Both the position numbers and the translations under genes were made by a program. The notes under the pieces are model-generated. The model was not told the DNA's origin. It was given only the letters and a program-made list of their open reading frames with translations, and searched no databases. A DNA stretch of 64,000 bases from Anastatus disparis (Eukaryota; Arthropoda; Insecta; Hymenoptera; Eupelmidae), in the NCBI GenBank assembly GCA_017163975.1, contig JAFFSR010000395.1, forward strand, positions 132,001 to 196,000, read 5' to 3'. Shown piece by piece: positions 1-10,578 of the stretch; position 1 is the first letter of the stretch, and each line of letters begins with the position of its first letter.

Positions 1-560
1 TATCTCCCTTCATAAAAAAAGAAAAGAAAAGAAATAAAAGATTCACGCTACGAAAATACGTTAAAGAAATTTGCAACATAATTTTGGGTATAGACCAGCC
101 GTGTTTGCTCGCGTCGCCACCCAAAAGAGGAGGCGACTCAAGCAAACAAAGGATATGAGAGTGGGGAGTCATCGAAGTATACCACGCGAGTCATCAGTGA
201 ATGCCGTTCATGCTTTAGTTACTCTCCATACCATCTTTTTTAGTATAAGGTAATCCAATACTAATAGAGTTTCTCACGGCCTGTCATATTTGTATCAATG
301 TTTTATATGCTCGCATAGATGGCAGTTCGCATGCTCTATTAGCATGAATTTTCTCTCAGTGTAGTAAATAAGAAGACATAGAATTTTCTTAAATTCATTC
401 TATAGAAATTACATACATTTAAATAAGTTCAAGAATGTTCTTTAAAATTCAACCTTTTAGCATTATTTATTTAATATGTTATATGTTGTGTAAGTTGTTT
501 GTGTTTCTATGTAATAAGTGAAATTAATTGTTTAAATTCGTTCAAGAGAAATCTAGAACA
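1..560. other. AT-rich DNA, no supported gene
   Basis: The stretch contains one 60-codon ORF at 71-253 on the plus strand. It has no recognisable motif and no sign of a promoter or splice sites, so I do not call it a gene. A GC-richer patch at about 100-230 stands out from the AT-rich surroundings and may be a piece of an old element. Confidence 0.5.
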
Positions 561-1211
561 AAATCAATCCCTCTTATTATAAATAGCAGAAGAAATTTTA
601 TAGAATTTTCAGGATTTTATTTTAAGAGGCGGTCAGGACTATTTGCCGCATAGGGGCGCTGCAGGTGAGAGAAGAATATAAAATATTTTTTATACACGGA
701 TTTACAATTTATTAAGACAATAATATACTTCTAACGTTGTCAATAACTCTTGCCATATATATGTAGATCAATTATCGAGGCTAATATTGTTTGAAAACTT
801 TGAAATATTTTTGTAAAGCGAAAAATGCTGCGCGTGATAGAGCCGATGTAAACATGTGTATTTTTCTTTAGTGCGACAGAGAAAGTAACATTAAGGAATG
901 ATGAATACATATGTTCACGCCGGCTCTTTCTCGCACTGCATTTTTTGCTTTACAACAATATTTTCGACTTTTCAAACAAGATTATCATCAATAATTATTC
1001 TACATGTATATGGCAAGAGTTATTGACAACGTTAAAAGTATATTATTGTCTTAATAAATTGTAAATCCGTGTATAATTTACATATTTTATATTTTTCTCT
1101 CACCTGCAGCGCCCCCATGCGGAAAATAGTCCGAACCGCCTCTTGAGTTTCAATCATTAATGAAAATTCTATAAAATTTCTTCTGCTATTTATAATAAGA
1201 AAGATTGATTT
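561..1211. repeat. Large imperfect inverted repeat (foldback element)
   Basis: The left arm (about 561-860) and right arm (about 900-1211) are reverse complements over nearly their whole length. Shared blocks include AATAGCAGAAGAAATTTTAT, GGGGCGCTGCAGGTGAGAG and TTACAATTTATTAAGACAAT. The sequence next to GAGGCGGT is TTAA on the left (622-625) but TTGA on the right. Pairing continues about 60 bp outside that point on both sides, so the mobile unit may be larger than the GAGGCGG-bounded core. No protein is encoded between the arms. It is either a non-autonomous foldback transposon or an inverted duplication. Confidence 0.85.
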
Positions 1212-1416
1212 TTTAAAAATATAATCGAAATTTATTTAGATTAATTATGTTTTTTTCTTTCTCGGTGATTCTGGTAACAAGTCTCCTCTTATGTGTTTAG
1301 ATATTAGTGTCTAAACATTCGGGAAAGTCCTTTCTCAAAAGGGTGTTCTTGTATTTTCACACACTATTATTTAAACACGTAAAAAGGACACTCGTCATCC
1401 TAATCATCAGTACAAG

Positions 1417-1647
1417 ATGGATCCAATCCTTGAAGACCTTCTTTCAGCAACAGCAGAAGACGGTGACGATGCAGACTTCCTTACAAACTCCTCAAAGTTT
1501 TTAGATGAACTTTTAAATGAAATTAAAGAGTTCGTCGATAAAATGGAGGATGATGAAGAAACCCCTATTGCAAAATATATTCAAGACTTCAGCAAAGAAA
1601 TAGATGAATTCAATTTTAAAGAAACTTCTATAAGTATTTTTTTCTAA
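1417..1647 (+). CDS. Small acidic protein, unknown
   Basis: A 76-codon ORF starts at the ATG in the context CAAGATGGATCC. The product is strongly acidic (runs such as EDGDDAD and KMEDDEE) and predicted helical, with no domain I recognise. Downstream, after a pyrimidine tract ending in TTTTTTAG at about 1701, an open stretch reads KLESKMPRPPTL...KKEEDI and stops near 1791. This suggests a second exon, but no clean GT donor joins the two in frame. It lies between an inverted repeat and a purine-biased repetitive stretch, so it could be the small leading ORF of a mobile element. It could equally be a chance ORF. Confidence 0.3.
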   Translation: MDPILEDLLSATAEDGDDADFLTNSSKFLDELLNEIKEFVDKMEDDEETPIAKYIQDFSKEIDEFNFKETSISIFF

Positions 1648-1799
1648 AAATTTTACTAATTTAATAAAAATAAATAATATTTAAAATTAACATTTTTTTA
1701 GGAAAAATTAGAGTCGAAAATGCCACGACCTCCTACACTTAATATGCCTGATTTAAGTATGGAGGCTGGAGAAAAAAAAGAAGAGGATATTTAATTTGT

Positions 1800-2490
1800 T
1801 TTACACTTGGAACCAAAGAAAAGAAGATACAGCAGCACTATTTACTCAGCTCCGTGGCTAAGAGAACTAACGTGACCAGACGCAGCCCGTACCAATAAAA
1901 GAAGAAAGCAGTTGAATTATTAAAAATATTTAAAATTTTTAAATGATAATTTATAATTTTATAATATTTTGTATTTCCTAATTTTGTATTTATCTGTGTT
2001 TGTATTTTTTATAATTTGTATTCATAATATTCTAATTTGTAAAGAATAAATAAAAAGAAAAACTTGTATGAATGGATGAGGTTTGAATGTATGTGAGTAT
2101 ATGCAAATAAATGAGAGGATGAAATAGAAAATAAATGGCATTTGTAATATGTATTTGTAATTTTTATTTTCTAATAAAACATAAAAAAATCAAATGAATG
2201 AAAGTATGACTGTGTGTATGTATGTGTATGTGTGTAGTATAAAAAAAAATGGAATAAATGAATGTAAGAGTATGTGTGTACATGCATGTGTAAAAAAAAA
2301 TAAGAAAATGGAATGAAAGTATGGGTGTATGTAAAATAAAATGAATTAGTGAGGGTTCGATATAATGGAAAAGTGAGAACAAATAAGTAAGAGCATGGAA
2401 CCTATGAAAAAAGAGAGAGAAAAAGAATAAATGAATGCTAGTATTTTTTTAAATAAATGAGAGTGAGAGAGAGTATACATGGATTATTTC
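1800..2490. repeat. Purine-biased low-complexity tract
   Basis: AT-rich sequence whose plus strand is dominated by short degenerate units of the type GAATGA, TGTATGTG and AAATGAGAG, especially at 2065-2480. The same style of sequence recurs at 28480-28920 and 33340-33490. No ORF here is convincing. The minus-strand ORF at 2164-2382 is only low-complexity translation (IH and TH repeats). Confidence 0.5.
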
Positions 2491-2875
2491 AGCAGTAATA
2501 CAGGAGGAACAAGCTGTTAATGATCAGGCTAACATAGTCAAAATGAACATTGCAATAACGACTAAGTTGACTAAACTCACTGAGGCGTTCGAAAAGCAGC
2601 AGAGGTTTAGCGAGGATAACGTACAAGGACCTGCAGCGCTTAAATTGCCTCAAAAGAAGTCTGCTAAAAGTCGACAAAATTTTAAGAAGCGATCTCGGAA
2701 ACCTTCTCAAGATGACAGTAATTTGGAAAAATAAAGTCAATAGCAAAAAGACAGTTCTTCAAGAGATACAAGTCAGACAAAATCAGGAAGGTTCGAAAAA
2801 TCCAAAACGTAACCGAGAATGTTATCGGTGTGGATTACCTGGATATACTATCTGGTCCTGCTCATAGTGTACGGA
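2490..2875 (+). pseudogene. Ty3/gypsy gag 3' end with zinc knuckle (broken)
   Basis: This is the nucleocapsid end of a retrotransposon gag. The basic stretch at 2543-2734 (QKKSAKSRQNFKKRSRKPSQ) is typical of the segment before the zinc knuckle. In another frame, 2805-2860 reads CYRCGLPGYTIWSC, a CX2CX4-type knuckle in which the usual His is replaced by Tyr. At least one frameshift and several stops separate these parts. The protease-containing ORF begins just downstream, as expected for gag-pol order. Matrix and capsid regions are not recognisable upstream, so the element is truncated at its 5' side. Confidence 0.6.
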
Positions 2876-4132
2876 AAAAGGACCAGGGAACGAGTAGATA
2901 AGGTACCTACCGCTCCCGGTGAGGCTGATGAGACCTCAGAACCTTCTACTAGAAAGGTGTTAGTTAAAAATTTACCTGAAGACTCAATAGAAACACAAGT
3001 TGAGTCTCACACTTGTCAAGTTGAGACAAGTGAACAGGTAGAGCTAAATCAGCCAGTAATCGATGATGAAGCTCGATGGTGGCTCCCGGTAGTGATCAGA
3101 GATTACTGAATAAGGGCTCTGTGTGACCCAGGTGCATCACGCACGGTCATGAACTTGCTAGAGTTACAGCTAGCTGTAGCCTGTAATGTACCTTTAATAC
3201 CAGCTACAGGTAGATTGGTTAAAGTAGCAGATGGTAAATCCTGCTCACTAGTAGGTTATGTTGACCTTCCTTTCACTGTAGGTGGAATCACCAAAACGAT
3301 TCGCTGTGCGATTATGCCTAGCTTAAATGAAGAATACTATCTAGGAGGCAATTTCGTACGAGCATTTAGAGCTTTTTTCGATCCTTGTGAAAATAAGCTT
3401 TCTTTCAAAGGTACTAATGTGAAGGTAAATTTAGAAGTTGCTGCTCTTGAACAACTGTACATTGGAAAATTAGCAACAGTTAGTTTAGCTGATGTTACAG
3501 CAGCTGATCAGGCTTGTATAAAATGCTTGGTGGCAGGTAGAGCAAAAGCAACTCATAATATAGTTGATTTAATATACAAGAGAAATAAAATATTCTCTCC
3601 TGCTGCTCAAGACATAGCAAGTAAGCTTGCACCAAAATCTGTTGGTCCATATGTCGTTACAGCTGAATATGGATTAAATCTACATGGTTTGCTAGACAGG
3701 GATAGTAATTCGTATAGTCAGATTCAAGGAGAGCAGTTTAAGGCATATATCGCAAAGCAAGAAGATGATCTGCGATCTCAACCACCGTTGGAATCAATGC
3801 GTGCGAATGAGACGGAGAGCGACCCGTCTCTCGCGATCTATACGACTCCATGTGCCAACGGAGGATCGGGCTCAGATTGCGTACGACCGCCTGCAAGCGG
3901 TGATTCTCCCCATATCGAGAAACCGAATGAGAAGCGAGGTCACCCGCGTAAAAGAGTTTTCTTCGTTACGCGAACTGTAGAGCATAGGCGTCAAGTTGAG
4001 TCCAAATCAGTCAGGCATAAGCGAGGTAGGCCTAAAGGTTCTACCAATGTGAAGCGTAGCGAAAGCATAGTAGTTTGTTCACCGGGAAAAACGCGTGTTC
4101 AACGAAAATTATTTTATAGTAGAAAATCGTAA
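2819..4132 (+). pseudogene. Gypsy pol remnant: protease fused to integrase tail
   Basis: One reading frame runs from 2819 to 4132, broken only by a TGA at 3107-3109. After that stop the frame reads CDPGASRTVMN at 3122, a retropepsin active-site-like loop with DPG in place of DTG/DSG, followed by about 110 residues of protease-like fold. From about residue 135 of the 327-codon ORF starting at 3149 the sequence changes to the integrase C-terminal part: a conserved AAQDIASKLAPKSVGPYVV segment with the GPY motif. RT, RNase H and the integrase catalytic core are missing, so about 2.5 kb of pol has been deleted and the two ends joined in frame. The C-terminus adds basic AT-hook-like patches (KRGHPRKR, HKRGRPKGST). 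It is followed at 4222 by the LTR of the same element. Confidence 0.7.
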
Positions 4133-4209
4133 ATATTAACATTGCTTAAGACAATGATTGCGTACCTACCGCGCGATAGGCAGAGCAGCAGAACGCGGTT
4201 ATGCTGTGT

Positions 4210-4221
4210 CTGGCGGAGGGG
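4210..4221 (+). other. Polypurine tract before 3' LTR
   Basis: A purine-rich run, GGCGGAGGGG, lies immediately before TGTAACGG. This is where plus-strand DNA priming would occur in an LTR retrotransposon, and it supports the LTR start at 4222. Confidence 0.65.
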
Positions 4222-5555
4222 TGTAACGGTATTCTACCGTGTTTGAATCTTGCGCGCTTAGCTATCGAAATGGGATAGACGCTCGGTCATATATCTCGTC
4301 TAAGACGAGTAAAGAGGTACGTATCTTGACGACCAGCACGCGAGAGAGAAGCTCGCCGGCCGCGAGGCGCTTCAGAGAGTTTCCGGCTACCGTTGCGTTA
4401 ACACGAAACCTAAGCCGCGCTGTGCTTGTTAAAAAGATTTCGCCACGTGGTCTTATAATACGTTAGACTAAGTTTGCAATTGATAGCGCGTAACATTGTC
4501 TTAGATTAAACTCATTAATTTATATCGACTAGCGTATTATATTATATTTGCTAGCTACAACTCTCAGAAATTCTTTCTGCAGAGTTTTGCTTGACCGCTT
4601 TTCGCGCATCTTAGCGGTCAGCCATTAAATGCCAGCAAATATGTTGATCGGCGTGTAAAGGGTTCCACCGATCTACGACAAGGCCACCAGGTTGGCAGAG
4701 CTCAGCGGAATTCAACGATCGGGAAGAGACGTTTTCCACCGATCTACTCCAGAGTATCTACGTATTGGTTACGTATAGGGGAGAAGCTACGATAACGGGC
4801 GAGCGACATCTACGTGCACGTAGGTAATTAGTTTAAGCTGACCAGTGCGTTACCGTGAGTATAATTATACTGTACGATATCCAAGTGTCTCTTCTTTGAG
4901 AGATACTTGTTCGGGTATATTGTATCTTCGGTTATATAACCGATCAGCGTCATAAGCGAGTACTATTTAGTTCGCGACGCGCCCTCCCTTTGCTTACTCT
5001 CTCATTAGACGCCTAAATTATTTTTCTTATATTACTCAATTTTATTTTCGTTTAATTCATATTTTACCTTTGTATTTATATTTTTCTTATAATAAATTAA
5101 TTTTGTTTTCTATTAAATCGTGCTTTATATTAATTTATACTGCCTGACTCTATATAACATAAAATATATTTCCCGTTGCTTACTCGGACGCCTCTGCGGT
5201 CCTTGTGAGCAGTTGTAAATTAATTAGTTACGTAATATCATATAATTTAATATAACGTATTTTGGAACCTGCCTCACGAAGGAAAACTGCGCTACCGGCA
5301 ACGCATCTCTCGATCAGGTAAGAGAGAGAGAGAGACGCAGTGTGTGCAGCAAGCGACAATTATAGCGCAAAAGATTTTGTCGTTTATCAATAGGATTGAT
5401 TGGCTAGCTTAATCGGAGTTCGCTGTGTAATATTTAGTAAAATTTCTAGTAGTTTTAGCAACTCCGCATGTATTAAAAATTTATAGACTTAGCTATAATT
5501 CATATTAAATTGAAAGCTAATTCTTTTTTTTGTAACCGGCAAAATAACCGTTACA
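4222..5555 (+). repeat. 3' LTR of the 5'-truncated gypsy element
   Basis: The stretch starts TGTAACGGTATT after a polypurine tract and ends ATAACCGTTACA, so the ends form the short inverted repeat TGTAACGG...CCGTTACA expected of an LTR. It is 1334 bp long, GC-richer than its surroundings, and contains a TATA-like GGTTATATAACC near 4933 and a good splice-donor-like CAGGTAAGAG near 5315. No matching 5' LTR is in the window, so a target-site duplication cannot be tested. The small ORF at 4239-4466 lies inside the LTR and is not a gene. Confidence 0.75.
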
Positions 5556-6745
5556 ATATAAAAAATTGTCGATTGTCCATAAATGAGAAAAATAAAAATG
5601 CACATAGAATAAAACCAAAGAAAAAATAAACTATACATGCACACAAAAGAAAACTTCAATTATGTCGACGAAATAACGTAACTCTTTTCGTAAAAACATA
5701 ATAGTAACTCGTTGAAGCAAAAATATGCGCGAATGGCAATGTAAACGGAATAATGTTATACCATTATTAAATAGCCCAATAACACATAACTTTCTTTAAA
5801 AAATAAACATATGAAAACACTTAAAAACTGTAACAAATATACAAAAACGTCTTAACGGTATATAAACATACCCATAAAAACGTATTAACTAACACGAATA
5901 AAAGTTATATATTTCACTCATACAATAACTTTATAATTTAATCACTTAAGAATTAGTATGAAAATATTAAATTTTTAACAGTAAAAATGAATCATATAAC
6001 GATATTTTATAATATAACAAATAAATGAAATATAATAATGTAAAAAGAATATCAATAATGATAAAATAAAATATAAATGAAATAATAACAAAAATGCATT
6101 AAAAATATGTTTATATTAAAATCATGTAAAACTGATACCTCAATAATCGCATTAAAACAAAAACATAATTAAAAGCATAATAATTAATAATAAGAAATTA
6201 ACATAAAAATATAACAATCTTGTAAAAATTTAATGTTTTGACAAATTACTATTTAATAAAAATTACAAATAGAAAAAAAATTAATTAAAAACTAATCCAT
6301 ACAATTCAATTAATATTTCAAATATTATGAAAACAGAATATCCAAATGCAACGAAATTACAATTTAACAAAAATTTATAAATCAACCAAAAATAAAATAA
6401 CAACCTAATAACATGAATATCAAAATTAATATGAATCATATTAAAAGTGTTCTAAATTTTTCCACTCTTCTTGCAATCACGAAACGAATCATTTATTAAT
6501 TGACTGATTAACTAACACCTATAAAAACATAATATATCACAATAATTTATAAATTGTAATAAATTATAAATAACAATTAAATTTATAATTAAAATTATAA
6601 AATTATATGATTATCATGTATTATAATATATTACAAAAATGATTGTAACAATTACAAAATAGAACTAAAATTACAACTCTATTTATAATTTTTAATACAT
6701 TTAGTAATAAAATAAATCGATCTTTAATTAACAATTTCATATTGC
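5556..6745. other. Very AT-rich DNA, no gene
   Basis: Almost no G+C and no ORF of note. By position this is downstream of the minus-strand Helitron helicase and may hold that element's 3' end. I do not see an unambiguous Helitron terminus (hairpin plus CTRR). Confidence 0.5.
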
Positions 6746-9419
6746 TATTATTCATATTTTCTTTTAATCATCGGGCCATTTGTATCTAATCACATGCACT
6801 TTAACACACCAAAATCGTAATCTACGTCACCGATAGTAAAAAATTTAATAATTTAGAATAGAATTTCCTTAAAAACATCATTTTTTACTTTATCATTAGT
6901 CTGATAACGATTGAAAAATATTTTCAATCCATTCCATTTTCGAACACGCGAAATAGCCACATATAATTGTCCATGAACAAAAGTATCTTTTCAAAGATCT
7001 ACACCAATATTATTAAATGACATAGCAAAAGCTAATTTAATAGGGAATTGCCACCGTTTAAACGTAAAAGGATAATCCTTTTCAGAATACTAAGTTATTT
7101 GATTCAAAAATATTACTTCACCAACTTTATCACCAGTTAATATTTTACATTTAAGTAAATTATTTGCTAAATCTTATATACGTAATCGAGTACCGTTACA
7201 TAAACCTTTATTAATACAAATGTTCCGTATAAGCATTACAATAGCATTTATTTATGAATGTAATTTATGAGGTGGTACAGATAGAGGATTTATGGTATTA
7301 AGATACTCTGGTAATAATACTTCAGTCATTGAAGCATTATCATCACAATCATTATCATCCTAGCATTATCATTCTAGCTGAATCAATACCTGTATACAAG
7401 CGTTCGCCTTTACAATCCAACATCGAAACGATTTCATTATTAATTTCGTCAACATCAATATTTTAATAAGATAATATGGCAGTCGAACACATTTCATCAA
7501 ATAAATGATTTTTAATTAAATCACTGTATATAAAATTGGCAATATTGGAATAATGTGTAATGCAACGATCGGGAATTTCTACAGAATCATTATTATCATT
7601 CATTGATCCATTACCAACATTTAAAACAAATTAGGTAAAATCCATTTCATCGTCCAAAATACTTATATTTTGAGTTAACTGATGTTTATAAAATTAATTT
7701 TAAAGATAACTATATTTTAATTGATAAACTTACTATTTCACTTCGGGTCCCTGTAGGTAAAACAGGTAATGACTGTCGAAAATTACCACCTGATAAAACA
7801 ATTTTTCCAAATATCAATATAAGCTGAATTTTGAGCCTGTTTAACATCAATAATAGAATGATAATAATCTTCAGAAAAAGAAATTTTATAATCATGCCGT
7901 AACTATTCAGAATAAAGAGGTTGACAATGAATCAATATCCGAACGAACAAACGCCGAAGACTAAATAGCATTATCCAAATAACAGCCTCATGCAAGGCAC
8001 GGGTCCATTCATCATCATCCTCAATTAAACCTAAAATTAAACATACTTCAGAAAATGTAGTGCACTGTAATCCATTTACGAATTTCAAATCATTAAAACT
8101 CATAGCACCTCGTACATTCAATAGTAACAATCGTAAACGATTTAGTCCAACTTGACTAGGACTAACAGAATACATACGACCTATACAATTAAAATGTTTT
8201 TTACGCTTAACCCACTTTATAACGTTCTTACCGTTAACTATTTGCTTTTTAAAAACATAATGGCTTGGAATCTCAGTTTATCAATATTGCCAAGCAAATT
8301 CATCACGTAAATTAAAAGCTAAATAATCAAGTAAATGCAGTTGCAATAGAAACATCATTGAGTACGGGTTTAATTAATACAGTCTGCTGATTCGGTAAAT
8401 GAACAGGTAATTGAACGACGCTATGGCTCTTAGACTTTAATAGTTCACCTAATATGCAATAAGATACCTCCACAGTACTGACATAGCGAGATTCAATAAA
8501 ATTTGAAATTTTGTCATGATTAATAATTCGGTCGTTTGAAGTATTTTCAATGACAATTGTAGCAGCATCTATGACCTTTTCATGCGAATTTATATGAATA
8601 CTTTACTGATTGTATGCTAGAAACAGCTTCAAAGTTAATGTGGCAATTAAAAATTCGCAATAAACCTGGACAATAAGGAACTACGTTTTGATTATCAATA
8701 ATTTGATTGCGTCGACGAACACAATAACCATAATTTTGACGACGATAATATAGATAACCATCAGCACTCATTGTAGTTTCATTTTCAAACTCTTCAGGAA
8801 AATGTTTTAAACATTTGCCATTTACGATACATCGATCATCACATGGTCCATGAATCATATTCTTAATGACGATATCATACAATTCTAAATCATCGTCAGG
8901 ATCAGGTATGTCAGCGGATATATATTTATCAACTATTTCAGGAGTCATAAATTTATAACCACTTGCTAATGTTATCAATATATGAGCATGAGGCAATCCG
9001 AGTTTCTGAAATTCTACAACATGAACATAAGCAACTACGAATACAAAATAATTTTCTTTTGTAATTAATCAAATTAAATGTTTCTTTTTCAAATGAAAAA
9101 CACGTGTATATAACTCTGGATGATCAGAAGCCTGTTGTCCTGGAAATAAATTTTCACGAATTTCACGCTATTGAGGATTACAGGTCAACGCAGTGAAAAG
9201 ATCGGGTTTACCTGAAACTCGTACGATTGAGATTGTATCTTGATCATTTTGCATCATATACCGAGGAGAACCCAGGAACGTAGACGGTAATATAACCATT
9301 TTACCAACTTGACAATTTAAATCATCTGCCGATTCATTCATATAATCAATCAATCTTTGATAAGAATCAGCTCGTTATTGTTTTTGATTATTTTTACACC
9401 ACTGTATTCTATCTTTATC
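6745..9419 (-). pseudogene. Helitron Rep/helicase, C-terminal part
   Basis: Read on the minus strand, the segment 9353-9168 shows VILPSTFLGSPRYMMQND and GKPDLFTALTCNP. The segment 8996-8580 shows GLPHAHILITLASG, the HUH-type replication initiator box, then IPDPDDDLELYDIV, MIHGPC, DGYLYYRR and SIQSVKYSYKFA. These are the Helitron-like N-terminal/Rep domain in the right order. The segment 8175-7903 (RLLLLNVRGAMSF, FSEVCLILGLIEDDDEW) is the linker, and 7895-6870 is a decayed PIF1-type helicase: GGNFRQSLPVLP, and at the end FAMSFNNIG and GQLYVAISRVR. Several frameshifts and stops make it non-functional. The protein is cut at about 9419, where gag-derived sequence begins; its N-terminal part lies at 25.06-26.35 kb. 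Confidence 0.85.
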
Positions 9420-9893
9420 AATAGAAATTGAAAAACAACAGGAGAAACAGAAGGATATTAGGATAAAGACAAATTCGTCTAGACAGAAAATCATGTATAG
9501 TAAAATTTTTGAAGATAAACCTAAAAAAATTCAATGCTGTCAAATATGTAAAGACATAGGCCATGAGGCATTGTGTTGCAACAATACAGGCTGCATATAT
9601 TGCAAACAGCCAACTCATCCATCATTTAAATACACAAATGCAAAGAATAAAATTATACTAATATGCAAGTTCTGTTATCAAATAGGTCATTCAAGAAGCA
9701 TGTGTAAATATTTAGAAGACGATGAATATTGTTGCCAATATTGCCAGGAAAATAATCATCAAATAGGCCACTGTCCAATCATACAAAAATATGAATTATG
9801 CTTGAAATGCAATAAGAACGGACATAATACTAACTTTTGTAATCAAATTACAGAAAAAAGTATTACCCCTACGTAAATATGCAATCTGTGTAA
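9417..9893 (+). repeat. Exact 477-bp copy of the gag zinc-knuckle region
   Basis: Reading base by base, I find no difference between 9417-9893 and 13293-13769, including the in-frame TAA at the end of the 127-codon ORF. It encodes the CCHC zinc-knuckle segment of the neighbouring LTR retrotransposon's gag and sits directly against that element's 5' LTR on one side and truncated Helitron sequence on the other. It has no start context of its own and is a displaced fragment, not a gene. Confidence 0.95.
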
Positions 9894-10563
9894 GTATGCA
9901 ATTTCAAAATGAATTTTACGAATACTAAAAACATCACAAAACGTATGATCGAAATTTAAGAAAATTTATAAATAAAAATTAATGTAAAGGATAATAAATC
10001 TTATAAACAAAGATAAGTATAAAAACCAAATTGAAACCATTGAAAAACAGACATTACCCCGGGCTTCTTATTGGTAACAAGTTTACACTGCCCGTCAAGT
10101 TCTATATTTCAAAAGCAATTGCTAATACTAAATATACATATATCGATTATTAAAATATGCACGCGTATAAAAATCTATTGTATTAAAAGTATTAAAAGAT
10201 ATTAATAAACCTCGAGGATTTACATATCGTGCCTATTCATTTGTCTACCCATACCCAGCACCAATCTACTTAAGAAGTACTACAAGGTAAGAATATATAA
10301 TTATTTAATAAACTCTTTATTTCAAAGTATTGAATTTATCCTTTAATAATATTCAATTGTGAGAGCCATTTCGTTCAATTAAATATTGGTAGAGCTTTTC
10401 CACCACCAGATTCATACATCTTTATCTTTATGACTACATTTTTATAAATAAGTCAAATATTTGAAAAGAACATAATTCATATATAAATCTATACAATTAA
10501 AAATATAATTAAATAGCATATTCACTTTTATTTAGTCCTGGTGCAAGCCAGGACTACTTAACA
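9894..10563 (+). repeat. 5' LTR of the env-bearing LTR retrotransposon
   Basis: It aligns along its length with 24234-24923. Shared blocks include AATTTCAAAATGAATTTTAC, CAAGTTCTATAT, AGAAGTACTACAAGGTAAG, GAGCTTTTCCACCACCAGAT and the hairpin-like TAGTCCTGGTGCAAGCCAGG near the end. The 3' end TTAACA is followed three bases later by a primer-binding-site candidate. The probable first base is the TG at 9897. The two LTRs differ by many substitutions and small indels, so the insertion is not recent. Confidence 0.85.
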
Positions 10564-10566
10564 TTT

Positions 10567-10578
10567 TGGTTCCGGTAC
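10567..10578 (+). other. Primer binding site candidate
   Basis: TGGTTCCGGTAC begins with the TGG complementary to a tRNA 3' CCA and lies three bases after the LTR end, where minus-strand priming occurs in LTR elements. I do not assign the tRNA. Confidence 0.55.

Noticed and set aside
2164..2382. Minus-strand 72-codon ORF rich in IH and TH
   Set aside because: Low-complexity translation of the purine-biased tract.
9418..9618. Minus-strand 66-codon hydrophobic ORF (also 13294-13494)
   Set aside because: Shadow of the gag zinc-knuckle coding strand, duplicated with it.
9493..9876. 127-codon zinc-knuckle ORF treated as an independent gene
   Set aside because: It is an exact copy of part of the gag at 13.3-13.8 kb without its own start context or promoter.
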